Positions 1 through 6,995 of a stretch of DNA of 9,626 bases are shown here, in pieces. Each line of letters opens with the position of its first letter. Positions within the stretch are counted from its first letter, which is position 1. The translations under genes were made by a program, and so were the position numbers. Under the pieces are notes generated by a model. That model saw only the letters and a program-made list of their open reading frames with translations, did not search any database and was not told the origin of the DNA. The stretch spans positions 1 to 9,626 of the forward strand of contig CAZRUA010000124.1 of NCBI GenBank assembly GCA_964603125.1, in the 5' to 3' direction. This stretch comes from CAZRUA01 sp964603125. GTDB taxonomy: Bacteria; Bacteroidota; Bacteroidia; B-17B0; Aurantibacillaceae.

Positions 1-764
1 CTTTGATTTTGTATGACTACATGAAGTTTTTGAATAATGTGTGACTGCTGAACAGGGTTTTCAAACCAAACCGAATCAATAAATACATTTCCAATTTCGT
101 TAGCTTCTAAAGGAATAAGTGTGATATTGGCGCTTGTATCTAAACTTTGTTTGTTAAACTGAAACTGAGTTTTTTGAAAATCACTTATGATATAACTTTT
201 CTTCGCTAGACTCGATTCATTTTCAAGTGCTTCTCTTTGGCGGTTTGTAATTTCGTCAAAGCTGCGACTTATAGGAGAAATCTTCACTTGATCCAACTGA
301 GCCAAAAACTCATCTTTACTTACTAAACGCTGGTGTTTGCCTTCAAAATTATTTGTTAAAAGCTGAAATCTGTCGCTACTGGAGTAAGCGTTTAAAATTT
401 CTTTTGCTTTTTTCTTCGCGTTTTCAAGTAGGTAACCATTTTTGTTTACCATTTCCATACTAAACGAATTATCAATAAATATGCTAATAGCTTTTTTGCC
501 TTGTGGTGTAGTTGAAGTATTAGCTTTTGGAATAAATGGTTGAGCGAAAGCAAGTATTAAACATGTAAGAGCAAGTAGGCGAGAAGCTAAAATTAACCAA
601 TGTTTAATTTTTGATTTATTTTCACTTTCTTGTTGAATGTTTTTAAGGAATTGAAGATTAGTGAAATATACTTTTTTGTACTTACGGAAATTAAATAAAT
701 GAATAATGATGGGGATAGCTAGTGCGAAAAGTGCAAATAAAAATGTAGGATACAAAAAGCTCAT
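1..764 (-). CDS. BatA-domain, von Willebrand-like membrane protein (5' part, cut by window edge)
   Basis: The first 254 codons are present; the rest lies beyond the left edge. I translated it from the ATG at 764-762. It opens with MSFLYPTFLFALFALAIPII, a hydrophobic stretch (about residues 2-24) leading into HLFNFRKYKK, the typical start of Bacteroidota BatA / 'double-anchor' N-terminal domains. A second membrane segment lies at about 56-76 (HWLILASRLLALTCLILAFA). A von Willebrand A-like fold follows, with an intact MIDAS-type DxSxS at residues 98-102 (IFIDNSFSM) and a later strand YIISDFQ at about 191-197. The family is known as inner-membrane proteins, often 600-700 residues long in Bacteroidota, with the A-like domain between N- and C-terminal membrane anchors. 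The exact function is unknown; a link to stress tolerance rests on the name of the Bat operon only. It is divergent from the gene at 904. Confidence 0.85.
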   Translation of the reverse strand, partial: MSFLYPTFLFALFALAIPIIIHLFNFRKYKKVYFTNLQFLKNIQQESENKSKIKHWLILASRLLALTCLILAFAQPFIPKANTSTTPQGKKAISIFIDNSFSMEMVNKNGYLLENAKKKAKEILNAYSSSDRFQLLTNNFEGKHQRLVSKDEFLAQLDQVKISPISRSFDEITNRQREALENESSLAKKSYIISDFQKTQFQFNKQSLDTSANITLIPLEANEIGNVFIDSVWFENPVQQSHIIQKLHVVIQNQ

Positions 765-771
765 CAAGGCT

Positions 772-779
772 TAAAGATA
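772..779 (-). promoter_or_regulatory. Possible -7 box for the BatA-like gene
   Basis: On the minus strand the bases read TATCTTTA, one mismatch from the Bacteroidota -7 consensus TAnnTTTG, eight bases upstream of the ATG at 764. No TTG is seen at the expected -33 distance, and the leader would be very short, so this is weak. Confidence 0.25.
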
Positions 780-838
780 ATAGAATTTTGCTGAAATGAT
801 TTTTAATTTTTTGAAAAAATTGTTAAGGGTTTTGCAAC

Positions 839-869
839 TTGTGAATATGTTGAAAATTAGGTAGATTTG
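839..869 (+). promoter_or_regulatory. Bacteroidota-type promoter of the 904-1707 unit
   Basis: A TTG (839-841, within TTGTG) lies 20 bases before TAGATTTG (862-869), an exact match to the TAnnTTTG -7 box used by the primary sigma factor of Bacteroidota. Both boxes and the spacing fit the known TTG-N17-23-TAnnTTTG pattern. Transcription would begin near 875, leaving a leader of about 30 bases before the ATG at 904. This is the best promoter match in the window. Confidence 0.65.
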
Positions 870-903
870 GCTTTAAAACTTGTAATTTAGTGTCGTGAAT
901 TAT

Positions 904-1377
904 ATGAAAAAAATATTCTGCATATTACTATTTCTAACATCATTCCAAAGCATTGCGCAAATGGCGGATTGCTATGTTGAGAAACGATTTTTAATTATTA
1001 ATTCAACCAAAAACTACAAATTTGCTTTACAGGTAGCTCAAAGAGCAAGTAAAGATTTAAATTTAGAATTGGATTTACGTGATTTAGGTCCAAGCACTGA
1101 TACAACAATTGGTTTGAGTATGCCTAAGGATAGTTGCATAAAATATTGGGAATCTAACACCTGTTACTTGGCTCGTGGAAGGGGAGATGACGGAGATTAT
1201 GTTAGTATTGAGTATTCAAATGCATATAGTGGTTTTGCTCGAGGGTATTATATCGTTGTTGTGGCAAGTGGTTTGAAAAAGGATCCCAAAATGGCAGCTA
1301 GTTTAAAACGTGTTAAGGCAATATACAAAGATGCTTACAGTAAAGTAAGTAAGGTTTATATGTGTTGTATGCATTAA
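904..1377 (+). CDS. Secreted Cys-containing protein with SPOR-like pattern, function unknown
   Basis: This is a 157-residue protein that I do not recognise as a named family. I start it at the ATG at 904, because the frame upstream offers only a GTG (895) and MKKIFCILLFLTSFQSIAQ is a clean signal peptide with cleavage likely after AQ (residue 19). The mature part has two strand-helix units: FLIINSTKNYKFALQVAQRA (about 29-48) and YYIVVVASG (115-123) followed by a Lys-rich helix. This resembles the repeated strand-helix pattern of SPOR peptidoglycan-binding domains, but the match is by eye only. Cysteines sit at 23, 78, 87, 154 and 155, and the protein ends in CCMH, so disulfides or metal binding are possible in the periplasm. 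An acidic/glycine segment ARGRGDDGDY precedes the second unit. It is followed nine bases later by the next gene, so the two are probably cotranscribed. Confidence 0.7.
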   Translation: MKKIFCILLFLTSFQSIAQMADCYVEKRFLIINSTKNYKFALQVAQRASKDLNLELDLRDLGPSTDTTIGLSMPKDSCIKYWESNTCYLARGRGDDGDYVSIEYSNAYSGFARGYYIVVVASGLKKDPKMAASLKRVKAIYKDAYSKVSKVYMCCMH

Positions 1378-1386
1378 TTTGTCTTT

Positions 1387-1707
1387 ATGACCGGTAAGCA
1401 AAAGTTTATATTATTTTTAATTGGTAATAAAATAGCTATAAACCAATATTCTCTCATTAAGTATTTGGATAGAATCGACTTTCCTTGTGAGTTAACGTTA
1501 AATATTAATTTGTTGAAAGAAAAGGGTTTTTTATTTGTTTCGGGATATTTGGATAATAAAACAGAGTTCAGTTATTCCTTGACGGATAAAGGTAACGGGG
1601 TTATGAAGTCTATAAAGAAAGATGAAATCCTAGATTATCTCAATGATAAAAAAAATAATGAAATGTTATTGCAAATTGTAGACATTGTCTATGAAAGAAA
1701 AATTTGA
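1387..1707 (+). CDS. Small winged-helix-like protein
   Basis: This 106-residue cytoplasmic protein has no signal peptide. Its pattern suggests a winged helix: an initial helix (about 5-14), a second helix SLIKYLDRI (22-30), a possible recognition helix ELTLNINLLKEKG (35-47), then a wing FLFVSGYLDNKTEFSYSLTDKG (48-69). The ending YSLTDKG is like the Y-x-L-T-x-K-G wing of MarR and PadR relatives. A short helical tail follows (about 71-103). It starts at ATG, nine bases after the stop of the secreted protein, which suggests one transcript. It could be a regulator or a small adaptor; DNA binding is inferred from fold pattern alone. It converges with the CAP gene, with 35 bases between stop codons and no clear terminator hairpin there. 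Confidence 0.65.
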   Translation: MTGKQKFILFLIGNKIAINQYSLIKYLDRIDFPCELTLNINLLKEKGFLFVSGYLDNKTEFSYSLTDKGNGVMKSIKKDEILDYLNDKKNNEMLLQIVDIVYERKI

Positions 1708-1742
1708 AGAGCAGATTAAAGATATGTCACACTCATGTTAAA

Positions 1743-2390
1743 TTACCTTTTTTTCTTTCCAACCTTGTTTCCTCCAAAATCCATTACGCAATTTGTTTTA
1801 TACTTTTTGTGAGGCGCAATGGATACGCCAACCAATTGAAAACTTGGATTCAGTATGTTTTTTCTGTGACCTAAATTTGATACGCCTTCATCAATCATTA
1901 ATTGCATTACAATTCCAAAAGCAGTTTCTTCACCATACGAACAATTTTCTCCAATAATATTATTAATTTTTTGCCAACCTTTCATTCGTTTATCCATTTT
2001 ATCATGACCTGTTTTGCCTGATTTTCCCATGCTTAAAGCGTGTTGTTGAGCCGCTTTATAATAAAAAGGACTATAAGTTAAGGCGCTAATTGGCTTAGCT
2101 TTTTTTAAATCTTTTATTAGTGATTTTGTGTATGAGGTAATTTCGTTTTTTGCAGAATCATAGTAAGGTTGTAAATATTTCTCGGCAATTCGTTCCGGAT
2201 AAAGTCGGAATAAATTACTTATTGTAATTACTTCTTTTTCTACCGAAGTTATGGAGTCGTTTTTTTCGGCAGTATTAGCCTGTTGAATTTCGGCAGCCGT
2301 AAATATTTTATAAAAATCTGTTTGCGCATTATTTGCCAATGTTATCAGCAGGAACAATCCAATCGATAATAAATATTTTCTATTCAGCAT
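1743..2390 (-). CDS. Secreted CAP/SCP-domain protein
   Basis: This is a 215-residue extracytoplasmic protein of the CAP superfamily (SCP/PR-1/CRISP fold). I choose the ATG at 2390; the frame continues upstream to a GTG at 2399, but MLNRKYLLSIGLFLLITLAN followed by NAQ is a complete signal peptide with cleavage near residue 23. A helical linker spans about 30-95, and the CAP domain runs from about 100 to 207. The four cavity residues known from the family can be placed: His129 (SGKTGHD), Glu148 (IGENCS), Asp167/Glu168 (LMIDEG) and His175 (NLGHRKNIL). Cys150 and Cys201 could form a disulfide. The protein ends in a basic tail, GKKKR. Bacterial CAP proteins have no single agreed role (metal, lipid or protease-like functions have been proposed), so I give none. 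It has its own candidate promoter after the terminator at 2438-2470. Confidence 0.9.
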   Translation of the reverse strand: MLNRKYLLSIGLFLLITLANNAQTDFYKIFTAAEIQQANTAEKNDSITSVEKEVITISNLFRLYPERIAEKYLQPYYDSAKNEITSYTKSLIKDLKKAKPISALTYSPFYYKAAQQHALSMGKSGKTGHDKMDKRMKGWQKINNIIGENCSYGEETAFGIVMQLMIDEGVSNLGHRKNILNPSFQLVGVSIAPHKKYKTNCVMDFGGNKVGKKKR

Positions 2391-2403
2391 TTTGTTCACT
2401 AAT

Positions 2404-2438
2404 AAAATTTACAATTAACTTATCTCACTTGGCACCAA
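2404..2438 (-). promoter_or_regulatory. Possible promoter of the CAP-domain gene
   Basis: Minus strand: TAAATTTT (2411-2404), one base from TAnnTTTG, with a TTG at 2438-2436, 24 bases upstream, slightly longer than usual. The start would lie a few bases before the ATG at 2390. The -33 element would touch the edge of the terminator hairpin of the upstream gene. Confidence 0.35.
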
Positions 2439-2470
2439 CAAAAAATCCCTCGGAGGGAGGGATTTTTTGT
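2438..2470 (-). terminator. Strong symmetrical intrinsic terminator
   Basis: A perfect 14-bp stem (ACAAAAAATCCCTC at 2438-2451 pairing with GAGGGATTTTTTGT at 2457-2470) encloses a 5-base loop. The GC core CCCTC/GAGGG is flanked by A and T runs, so each strand presents a hairpin followed by T's and the element could work both ways. On the minus strand it lies 46 bases past the stop codon of the 2517-2948 gene and separates that gene from the CAP gene. Confidence 0.85.
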
Positions 2471-2516
2471 GTTCAAAGTAATTAATAATTCAAAAAACAA
2501 CCAATTACTTATATTT

Positions 2517-2948
2517 TTAGTTCAATTTAAATGGTGGAATTTTACCTTCTTCCATCATTTGAATACTTTTCTTTTTATGCTCTTCAAAATTACCAAAAGC
2601 CAATGCATCTAGTAAGTCAGTGCGGCTCATATTTGGATTATTGAATTTTTTCTTTAATTCATCAGAACAACGATCAACAAATTTCTCAAACTTATAAGGT
2701 GCCCATAAGTATTCGTTTACTTCTGGATTCGGTTTAAATTCATCAGGTAAACCACCTTCAATTTTTGCTTTAATCGCAAGCCCTTCGTACGTTTTTGGTA
2801 ATGTTCTGTTATCAAATAAAAATGGCTTTGAAATCATGATTACATGCTTTTTGCGCTTAGGGTCAATCATGTTTAGTCCTTCAATGCGTAAGCCTTTCTT
2901 CTTAAGCGAACCAAATTTTGTTTCAAAGTTTTTTAAGATATCGAACAT
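2517..2948 (-). CDS. Hypothetical 143-residue charged cytoplasmic protein
   Basis: I do not recognise this family. The start is the ATG at 2948; there is no signal peptide or membrane segment. The sequence starts with a helix MFDILKNFETKFGSLKKKG, then a strand-like segment HVIMISKPFLFDNRTLPKTY (about 35-54), then AIKAKIEGGLPDEFKPNPEV (about 58-77), an aromatic-rich helix YLWAPYKFEKFVDRCSDELKKKF (80-102), a Ser/Arg turn with DLLDALAFGNFEEHKKK (111-127), and a Pro-ending tail EEGKIPPFKLN. It is rich in Lys, Glu and Phe and has one Cys. The composition is like that of its neighbours, with no sign of transfer. A -7 box lies just upstream and a strong terminator follows, so it is probably a single-gene transcript. 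The clean start and isolated transcription unit make it a real gene, but its function is open. Confidence 0.75.
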   Translation of the reverse strand: MFDILKNFETKFGSLKKKGLRIEGLNMIDPKRKKHVIMISKPFLFDNRTLPKTYEGLAIKAKIEGGLPDEFKPNPEVNEYLWAPYKFEKFVDRCSDELKKKFNNPNMSRTDLLDALAFGNFEEHKKKSIQMMEEGKIPPFKLN

Positions 2949-2964
2949 GTTTATAAGTTTTTAA

Positions 2965-2972
2965 CAAAGGTA
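2965..2972 (-). promoter_or_regulatory. -7 box of the 143-residue hypothetical gene
   Basis: The minus strand reads TACCTTTG, an exact TAnnTTTG match, 16 bases before the ATG at 2948. No TTG is present at the -33 distance, so the promoter would rest mainly on the -7 box and would give a short leader. Confidence 0.45.
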
Positions 2973-3019
2973 CGCACATTTTGTTGAAAAAAATCGATAT
3001 TCGGCTATTGTTTTATTGG

Positions 3020-3095
3020 TTTAGTCTAATTTAGTTTCTAGCTTTTTATGTTGATTTTTAGTGAATTACTTGTTTAGTATTTGTTTATTACTAAA
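3020..3095. repeat. Cluster of TTTAGT words with inverted copy upstream of ade
   Basis: The 251 bases between 2949 and 3199 hold no gene. Within them TTTAGT occurs at 3020-3025, 3030-3035, 3057-3062 and 3073-3078, and its inverse ACTAAA at 3090-3095. The inverted copy can pair with the fourth (TTTAGTA-N9-TACTAAA, 3073-3095) or, as TTTTTAGT/ACTAAAAA, with the third (3055-3062 with 3090-3097), giving alternative hairpins. AT-rich DNA produces such words by chance, so a regulatory role for ade is only a possibility. Confidence 0.3.
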
Positions 3096-3199
3096 AATAA
3101 AGTGTTTTAAGTTGTTGATTCTCATATAAATAGATTGTTAATTAAACTTATTAAGATGAACCCGAAAATGTTAAAATGTCGATTTTAAATATTTAAGTA

Positions 3200-4831
3200 A
3201 TGAAAAGTGAATTTAGCGTAAGAGCCAATTTGGTGGATGTAATAAATAGGAGCATTTTGCCGGCTCAAATTGATGTTAAAAACGGGAAAATTGTAAATAT
3301 TACACGATTAAAAAGCTTGCAGAAATTTTTTGCCTTGCCTGGTTTTATCGATGCACATGTGCATGTAGAAAGTAGTATGTTAGTGCCAAGTGAGTTTGCT
3401 AAATTGGCAACTAAACACGGAACTGTAGCTACAATTTCTGACCCGCACGAAATTGCCAATGTTATGGGTATGCAAGGGGTAGAATACATGATAAACAATG
3501 GGAAGAAGGTTCCTTTTCATTTCTTTTTCGGGGCTCCTTCATGCGTTCCGGCAACTAGTTTTGAAACGGCTGGAGCAAAGATTACATCAAAAGATATTGA
3601 AGTTTTATTAAAGAAAAAGGAGGTAGTTTATTTAGCCGAAATGATGAACTATCCTGGTGTTTTGCATAAGGATAAGGAAGTTATGGCAAAATTGGCCATA
3701 GCTAAAAAATTAAATAAACCTGTTGACGGACACGCACCTGGCCTGATGGGGGCTGATATGAAAAAGTATTTTGACGCAGGTATTACAACCGATCATGAGT
3801 GTTTTAAGTACGATGAGGCTTTAGCTAAAATTAAACATGGGGTTAAAATAATGATTAGAGAGGGCAGCGCTGCAAAAAATTTTGACACTCTAATTCCTTT
3901 GATAGAAAAGTATCCTGAGCAGATTATGTTTTGTTGTGATGATAAGCATCCCGATTCATTAATAGAAAGTCATATCGATATGCATGTGAAAAGAGCGCTT
4001 AAGTTAGGCTATGATTTGTTTGATGTGTTAAGAGCTTCTAGCTACAATGTTATTAAGCATTATAATTTGCCAGTGGGTATGCTGCAATTAAATGATAGCG
4101 CTGATTTTATTATCGTTAAAGACTTGGTAGATTTTAAAGTTAAACACACATACATTAAGGGTGAATTGGTTTATAAGAATGGTAAAAGCTATATCAAATC
4201 TGTTCCCACAAAAATTATTAACCAGTTTAATTGTAAGCTAAAACAGCCAAAAGATTTTGAAATAAAAGGAACTAATGGGAAAGTGAGAGTAATTGAGGCT
4301 TTAGAAGGGCAGTTGATTACTAAAGAAATTATTTCAAAGGTTGAGCTTGTGGATGATAATTTACAAGTTGATATTAAAAAGGATATTTTAAAAATAGCGG
4401 TCATTAATCGTTATAAAAATGCACCAGTAAGCGTAGCGTTTATTAAAAACTTTGGATTGAAAAAAGGAGCTATAGCAAGCTGTGTAGCTCACGACTGTCA
4501 TAACATTATAGTAGTTGGTACTAACGATGAAGATATGTGTGCAGCCGCAAATTTTATTATAGTTGCTAATGGAGGTATTTCGCTTAGCAATGGTAAGCGA
4601 AAACAAATTATAGCCTTGCCAATTGGAGGTATTATGACAAATGAACATCCTGTTAAATTAGCTAAACGTTACATTAAAATTGATAAAGCTGCCAAAGAAC
4701 TTGGAAGTAAATTAAAGGCTCCTTACATGACTTTGTCATTTATGGCTCTATTAGTTATTCCCGAATTAAAATTAAGTGATAAAGGCTTGTTTGATGGTAG
4801 AGAGTTTAAGTTTGTTGATGTTGAAGTTTAG
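3200..4831 (+). CDS. ade: Adenine deaminase
   Basis: This 543-residue enzyme of the amidohydrolase superfamily converts adenine to hypoxanthine and ammonia in the cytoplasm, for purine salvage or use of adenine as a nitrogen source. The start is the ATG at 3200. Family marks appear in order: metal-binding GFIDAHVHVESS (His53, His55), ISDPHEIAN (79-87), AEMMNYPGV with Glu147, VDGHAPG (175-181, His178), TTDHE (196-200, His199), and CCDDKHPD (245-252). Past the barrel, the C-terminal domain special to adenine deaminases carries VAHDCHNIIVVG (HDCHN about 431-435), then NGGISL and LPIGGIMTN. All expected catalytic residues are present, and the length is close to that of the Bacillus subtilis enzyme (somewhat under 600). 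It stands alone on its strand, after a 251-base spacer; no clear TAnnTTTG promoter was found there. Its TAG overlaps the TAA of the converging gene by four bases. Confidence 0.96.
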   Translation: MKSEFSVRANLVDVINRSILPAQIDVKNGKIVNITRLKSLQKFFALPGFIDAHVHVESSMLVPSEFAKLATKHGTVATISDPHEIANVMGMQGVEYMINNGKKVPFHFFFGAPSCVPATSFETAGAKITSKDIEVLLKKKEVVYLAEMMNYPGVLHKDKEVMAKLAIAKKLNKPVDGHAPGLMGADMKKYFDAGITTDHECFKYDEALAKIKHGVKIMIREGSAAKNFDTLIPLIEKYPEQIMFCCDDKHPDSLIESHIDMHVKRALKLGYDLFDVLRASSYNVIKHYNLPVGMLQLNDSADFIIVKDLVDFKVKHTYIKGELVYKNGKSYIKSVPTKIINQFNCKLKQPKDFEIKGTNGKVRVIEALEGQLITKEIISKVELVDDNLQVDIKKDILKIAVINRYKNAPVSVAFIKNFGLKKGAIASCVAHDCHNIIVVGTNDEDMCAAANFIIVANGGISLSNGKRKQIIALPIGGIMTNEHPVKLAKRYIKIDKAAKELGSKLKAPYMTLSFMALLVIPELKLSDKGLFDGREFKFVDVEV

Positions 4832-6948
4832 TTTTTACTTACTGAATCATTTTCTTTACTCAACTCATCTAATTTATCTTCATCGCCAATATTTGTAATC
4901 TCTTTTACTATAAATGTTTTTGTACCTTTTGTCATCATTGCCTTTTCTGTGTATTGCGGAGTGCAAATGTAGGCTTTGCCATTCCCATCAAATAAAAAAA
5001 CACATTGAGCTGAGTTTTTAGAAATTTTGAATTTGTAAGGATTAAGATTACAGTATCCATCAAAACGAATTGCTGTATTAATACCTTTAATATAAACGTA
5101 AGAGAAAATGGGTTTTATTTCAGTTTTATTTTCGTTGAAATAAACAGCTTCCACAATCATTGGTTCTTTCATGCTAGAGCAAGCATCCGCATTGTAAATT
5201 CCATTTGTTTTAATGCCAAAGCTAGCAAAGGCACTTACAGCCGCATCTCCATCTTTGCCAAATGCGCCCCTTGCTGGGTTTTCAATTGAAAAATTTGTTA
5301 GGTAGGTTTGACTTTTTTTAATGTCAGATTTGATAAAACGTTCTTCCATAATGTCTTTGTGCTCGTTAAAGTAAGTACACCATTGTTTGATGTTTAATTT
5401 ATTTTCGCCTGTTGCTGTATCCATTAATTGCTGAGAAGCACAGTAAAATTCTTGTAAACGTCTGCTTGCTTCTTGGTGTTCACGCAGCATAATATTGTTG
5501 GTTTTGGCGTTTAAAGATGCTTCCATGTTGGTATTCAGTATTGTTGCTAAATCTATATTTGAAAGTTGCTTTAATTTTTTGGAGCTATTAAATTTCTTTC
5601 CTCCTTTGTAACTAGCCATTACCAGCAATTCATGTTGCTTTTTTTGTTTGGTAACAACAAGTTTGTATTCGTTGCCGTTTATTTTTGTAAGCACAGCACT
5701 TTGATAATTGCTAAATAATTCTTTTGTTTTTATTTCAGGGCTAATAAATTTAAGAATATTAAAAATGTAAGGTGTTAGTCTTTCTCCTTTGTATTTCATG
5801 GATTGATCAGCATAAGTTGAAATACTAAATGAAGAACTATTCAGCGCAACATACATTTGATGTAATCTAACTATGCAGGTATCATCAGCCACAAGTTTGG
5901 ATGCGAAACAAGTTGATGGATTTTCATAGGACAGTGGAATAGCCTTTTCAAGTAGTTCAACTGATTTATTAACCGCAACTAAATAAGCTGCAGACTTTGT
6001 CATACCACATTTCTTAACTTCTTTTTTCTTTTTTTCTACACGGATATTTGTCGTTTTATGAGTGATAAACGAAGTTTGAAAATCTAGATGGTTATTCTTA
6101 GAGCTGTCGTTTAGTAAAGTCCAATGTTTTCCATTTGTTTTGTTCTTTTCTAATTGTTTAGGATGGTAAGTGTACAAATCGTAGTTAGTTACATTTTCAA
6201 CTGTTTTTAAATCTAGGGTTAATTCTTTTTTCGGATTTATTCTAACAGTTTTGTTGTTTTGAGTAGCTTTAAAATCAAACATCCCGGCTGTTTCAAAAAA
6301 AGTATTCGAGTTTCCGTTTATGTTGCTCATTTGAGTGCCTGATAACATTACATCAAGTTTGCTTTTATACATTGTTACATTAACATCAACATTTCCTTTT
6401 ATAATATTTCCGTTGGCATCCAAAAAGGCATCTTTTGGAATATTTACTTTTGATCCGTCTTTTAAAATAAAGCTTCCTCCTTGTTGTGCATTGCAACTTA
6501 TGGTTTCTTTTTTCGGCTTAATTCCTAAGGCTATTGCAGGGTTAATTTGTTTAGCAAACACACTTATTTCAACTCTTCTGTTTAAACCTTTATTTTCATC
6601 ACTGCTGTTATTTTCGATAGATTTTTGATAAGCATGCCATGATAAAGAATCGTATTGAACAGTAAATCCTTTTGATTTCAGGTATTTACTTACAGTTAAA
6701 ACTCTATTTTTAGATAATTGTTGATTGTAATCTAAGCTTCCAACGCTATCTGTATGCCCACTCAGTCTCACAATATAAGCTTGCGGAATGTTGGGTAAGC
6801 TTTTGATCTTGGCATCAATTGTTGCTTTTGATTTAGCATCCAGCTTATATATATCTGTTGGGAAATTTACTTTGTAATTTTGCAAGCACTGTGCGTTAGC
6901 TGTAATAACTGCAAAAAAGCAAGTTAAAAGGATAATTGTTTTTCTCAT
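4828..6948 (-). CDS. Secreted protein with N-terminal OmpA domain and ZU5-like domain
   Basis: I favour the ATG at 6948 (706 residues), giving the signal peptide MRKTIILLTCFFAVITANAQ; an in-frame ATG at 6972 would add eight residues (MLLLKTGL). An OmpA-type peptidoglycan-binding domain follows at once (about 28-130): FPTDIYKLD, then LSGHTDSVGS (62-71) with the conserved Asp67, the LSKNR helix with Arg82, and GLNRRVEISVF (121-131). Next comes a ZU5-like segment (about 155-200), with QGGSFILKDGSKVNIPKDAF, of the kind known in surface proteins. A Lys-rich linker (about 303-315) leads to a long C-terminal part (about 320-706) that I do not recognise. The protein probably sits in the periplasm, held on peptidoglycan by its first domain. 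OmpA domains are more often C-terminal, so this order is unusual. It lies 96 bases downstream of porT on the same strand and has its own possible promoter. Confidence 0.82.
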   Translation of the reverse strand: MRKTIILLTCFFAVITANAQCLQNYKVNFPTDIYKLDAKSKATIDAKIKSLPNIPQAYIVRLSGHTDSVGSLDYNQQLSKNRVLTVSKYLKSKGFTVQYDSLSWHAYQKSIENNSSDENKGLNRRVEISVFAKQINPAIALGIKPKKETISCNAQQGGSFILKDGSKVNIPKDAFLDANGNIIKGNVDVNVTMYKSKLDVMLSGTQMSNINGNSNTFFETAGMFDFKATQNNKTVRINPKKELTLDLKTVENVTNYDLYTYHPKQLEKNKTNGKHWTLLNDSSKNNHLDFQTSFITHKTTNIRVEKKKKEVKKCGMTKSAAYLVAVNKSVELLEKAIPLSYENPSTCFASKLVADDTCIVRLHQMYVALNSSSFSISTYADQSMKYKGERLTPYIFNILKFISPEIKTKELFSNYQSAVLTKINGNEYKLVVTKQKKQHELLVMASYKGGKKFNSSKKLKQLSNIDLATILNTNMEASLNAKTNNIMLREHQEASRRLQEFYCASQQLMDTATGENKLNIKQWCTYFNEHKDIMEERFIKSDIKKSQTYLTNFSIENPARGAFGKDGDAAVSAFASFGIKTNGIYNADACSSMKEPMIVEAVYFNENKTEIKPIFSYVYIKGINTAIRFDGYCNLNPYKFKISKNSAQCVFLFDGNGKAYICTPQYTEKAMMTKGTKTFIVKEITNIGDEDKLDELSKENDSVSKN

Positions 6949-6995
6949 AAGTCCCGTTTTTAATAATAACATATTTAGGTAACGGGCAAAAAGAG

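Noticed and set aside
1691..1741. 16-codon frame from an ATG overlapping the end of the winged-helix-like gene
   Set aside because: It would give only MKEKFEEQIKDMSHSC in the +1 frame and overlaps the upstream gene by 17 bases; too short to support, and I see no sign that it is a frameshifted tail.
2391..2399. Longer GTG start for the CAP-domain protein (2399), with similar non-ATG extensions for the genes starting at 904 (GTG 895), 7794 (GTG 7806) and 8615 (TTG 8618)
   Set aside because: In each case an ATG lies one to four codons downstream, and for the three secreted proteins it gives a clean signal peptide; the extensions add nothing recognisable.
2949..3199. Purine riboswitch upstream of adenine deaminase
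   Set aside because: I looked for the conserved purine-riboswitch core (TATA-rich P1 and the loop-loop pairing bases) and found none; the region is only AT-rich with TTTAGT words.
3265..3498. Minus-strand open frame inside adenine deaminase
   Set aside because: It lies wholly within the strongly supported ade gene and shows no domain; it is a shadow frame. The same holds for minus-strand frames at 4189-4404 and 4388-4648.
6335..6628. Plus-strand open frame inside the OmpA/ZU5-like gene
   Set aside because: It is antisense to the conserved OmpA/ZU5-like coding region with no recognisable domain, so a shadow frame.
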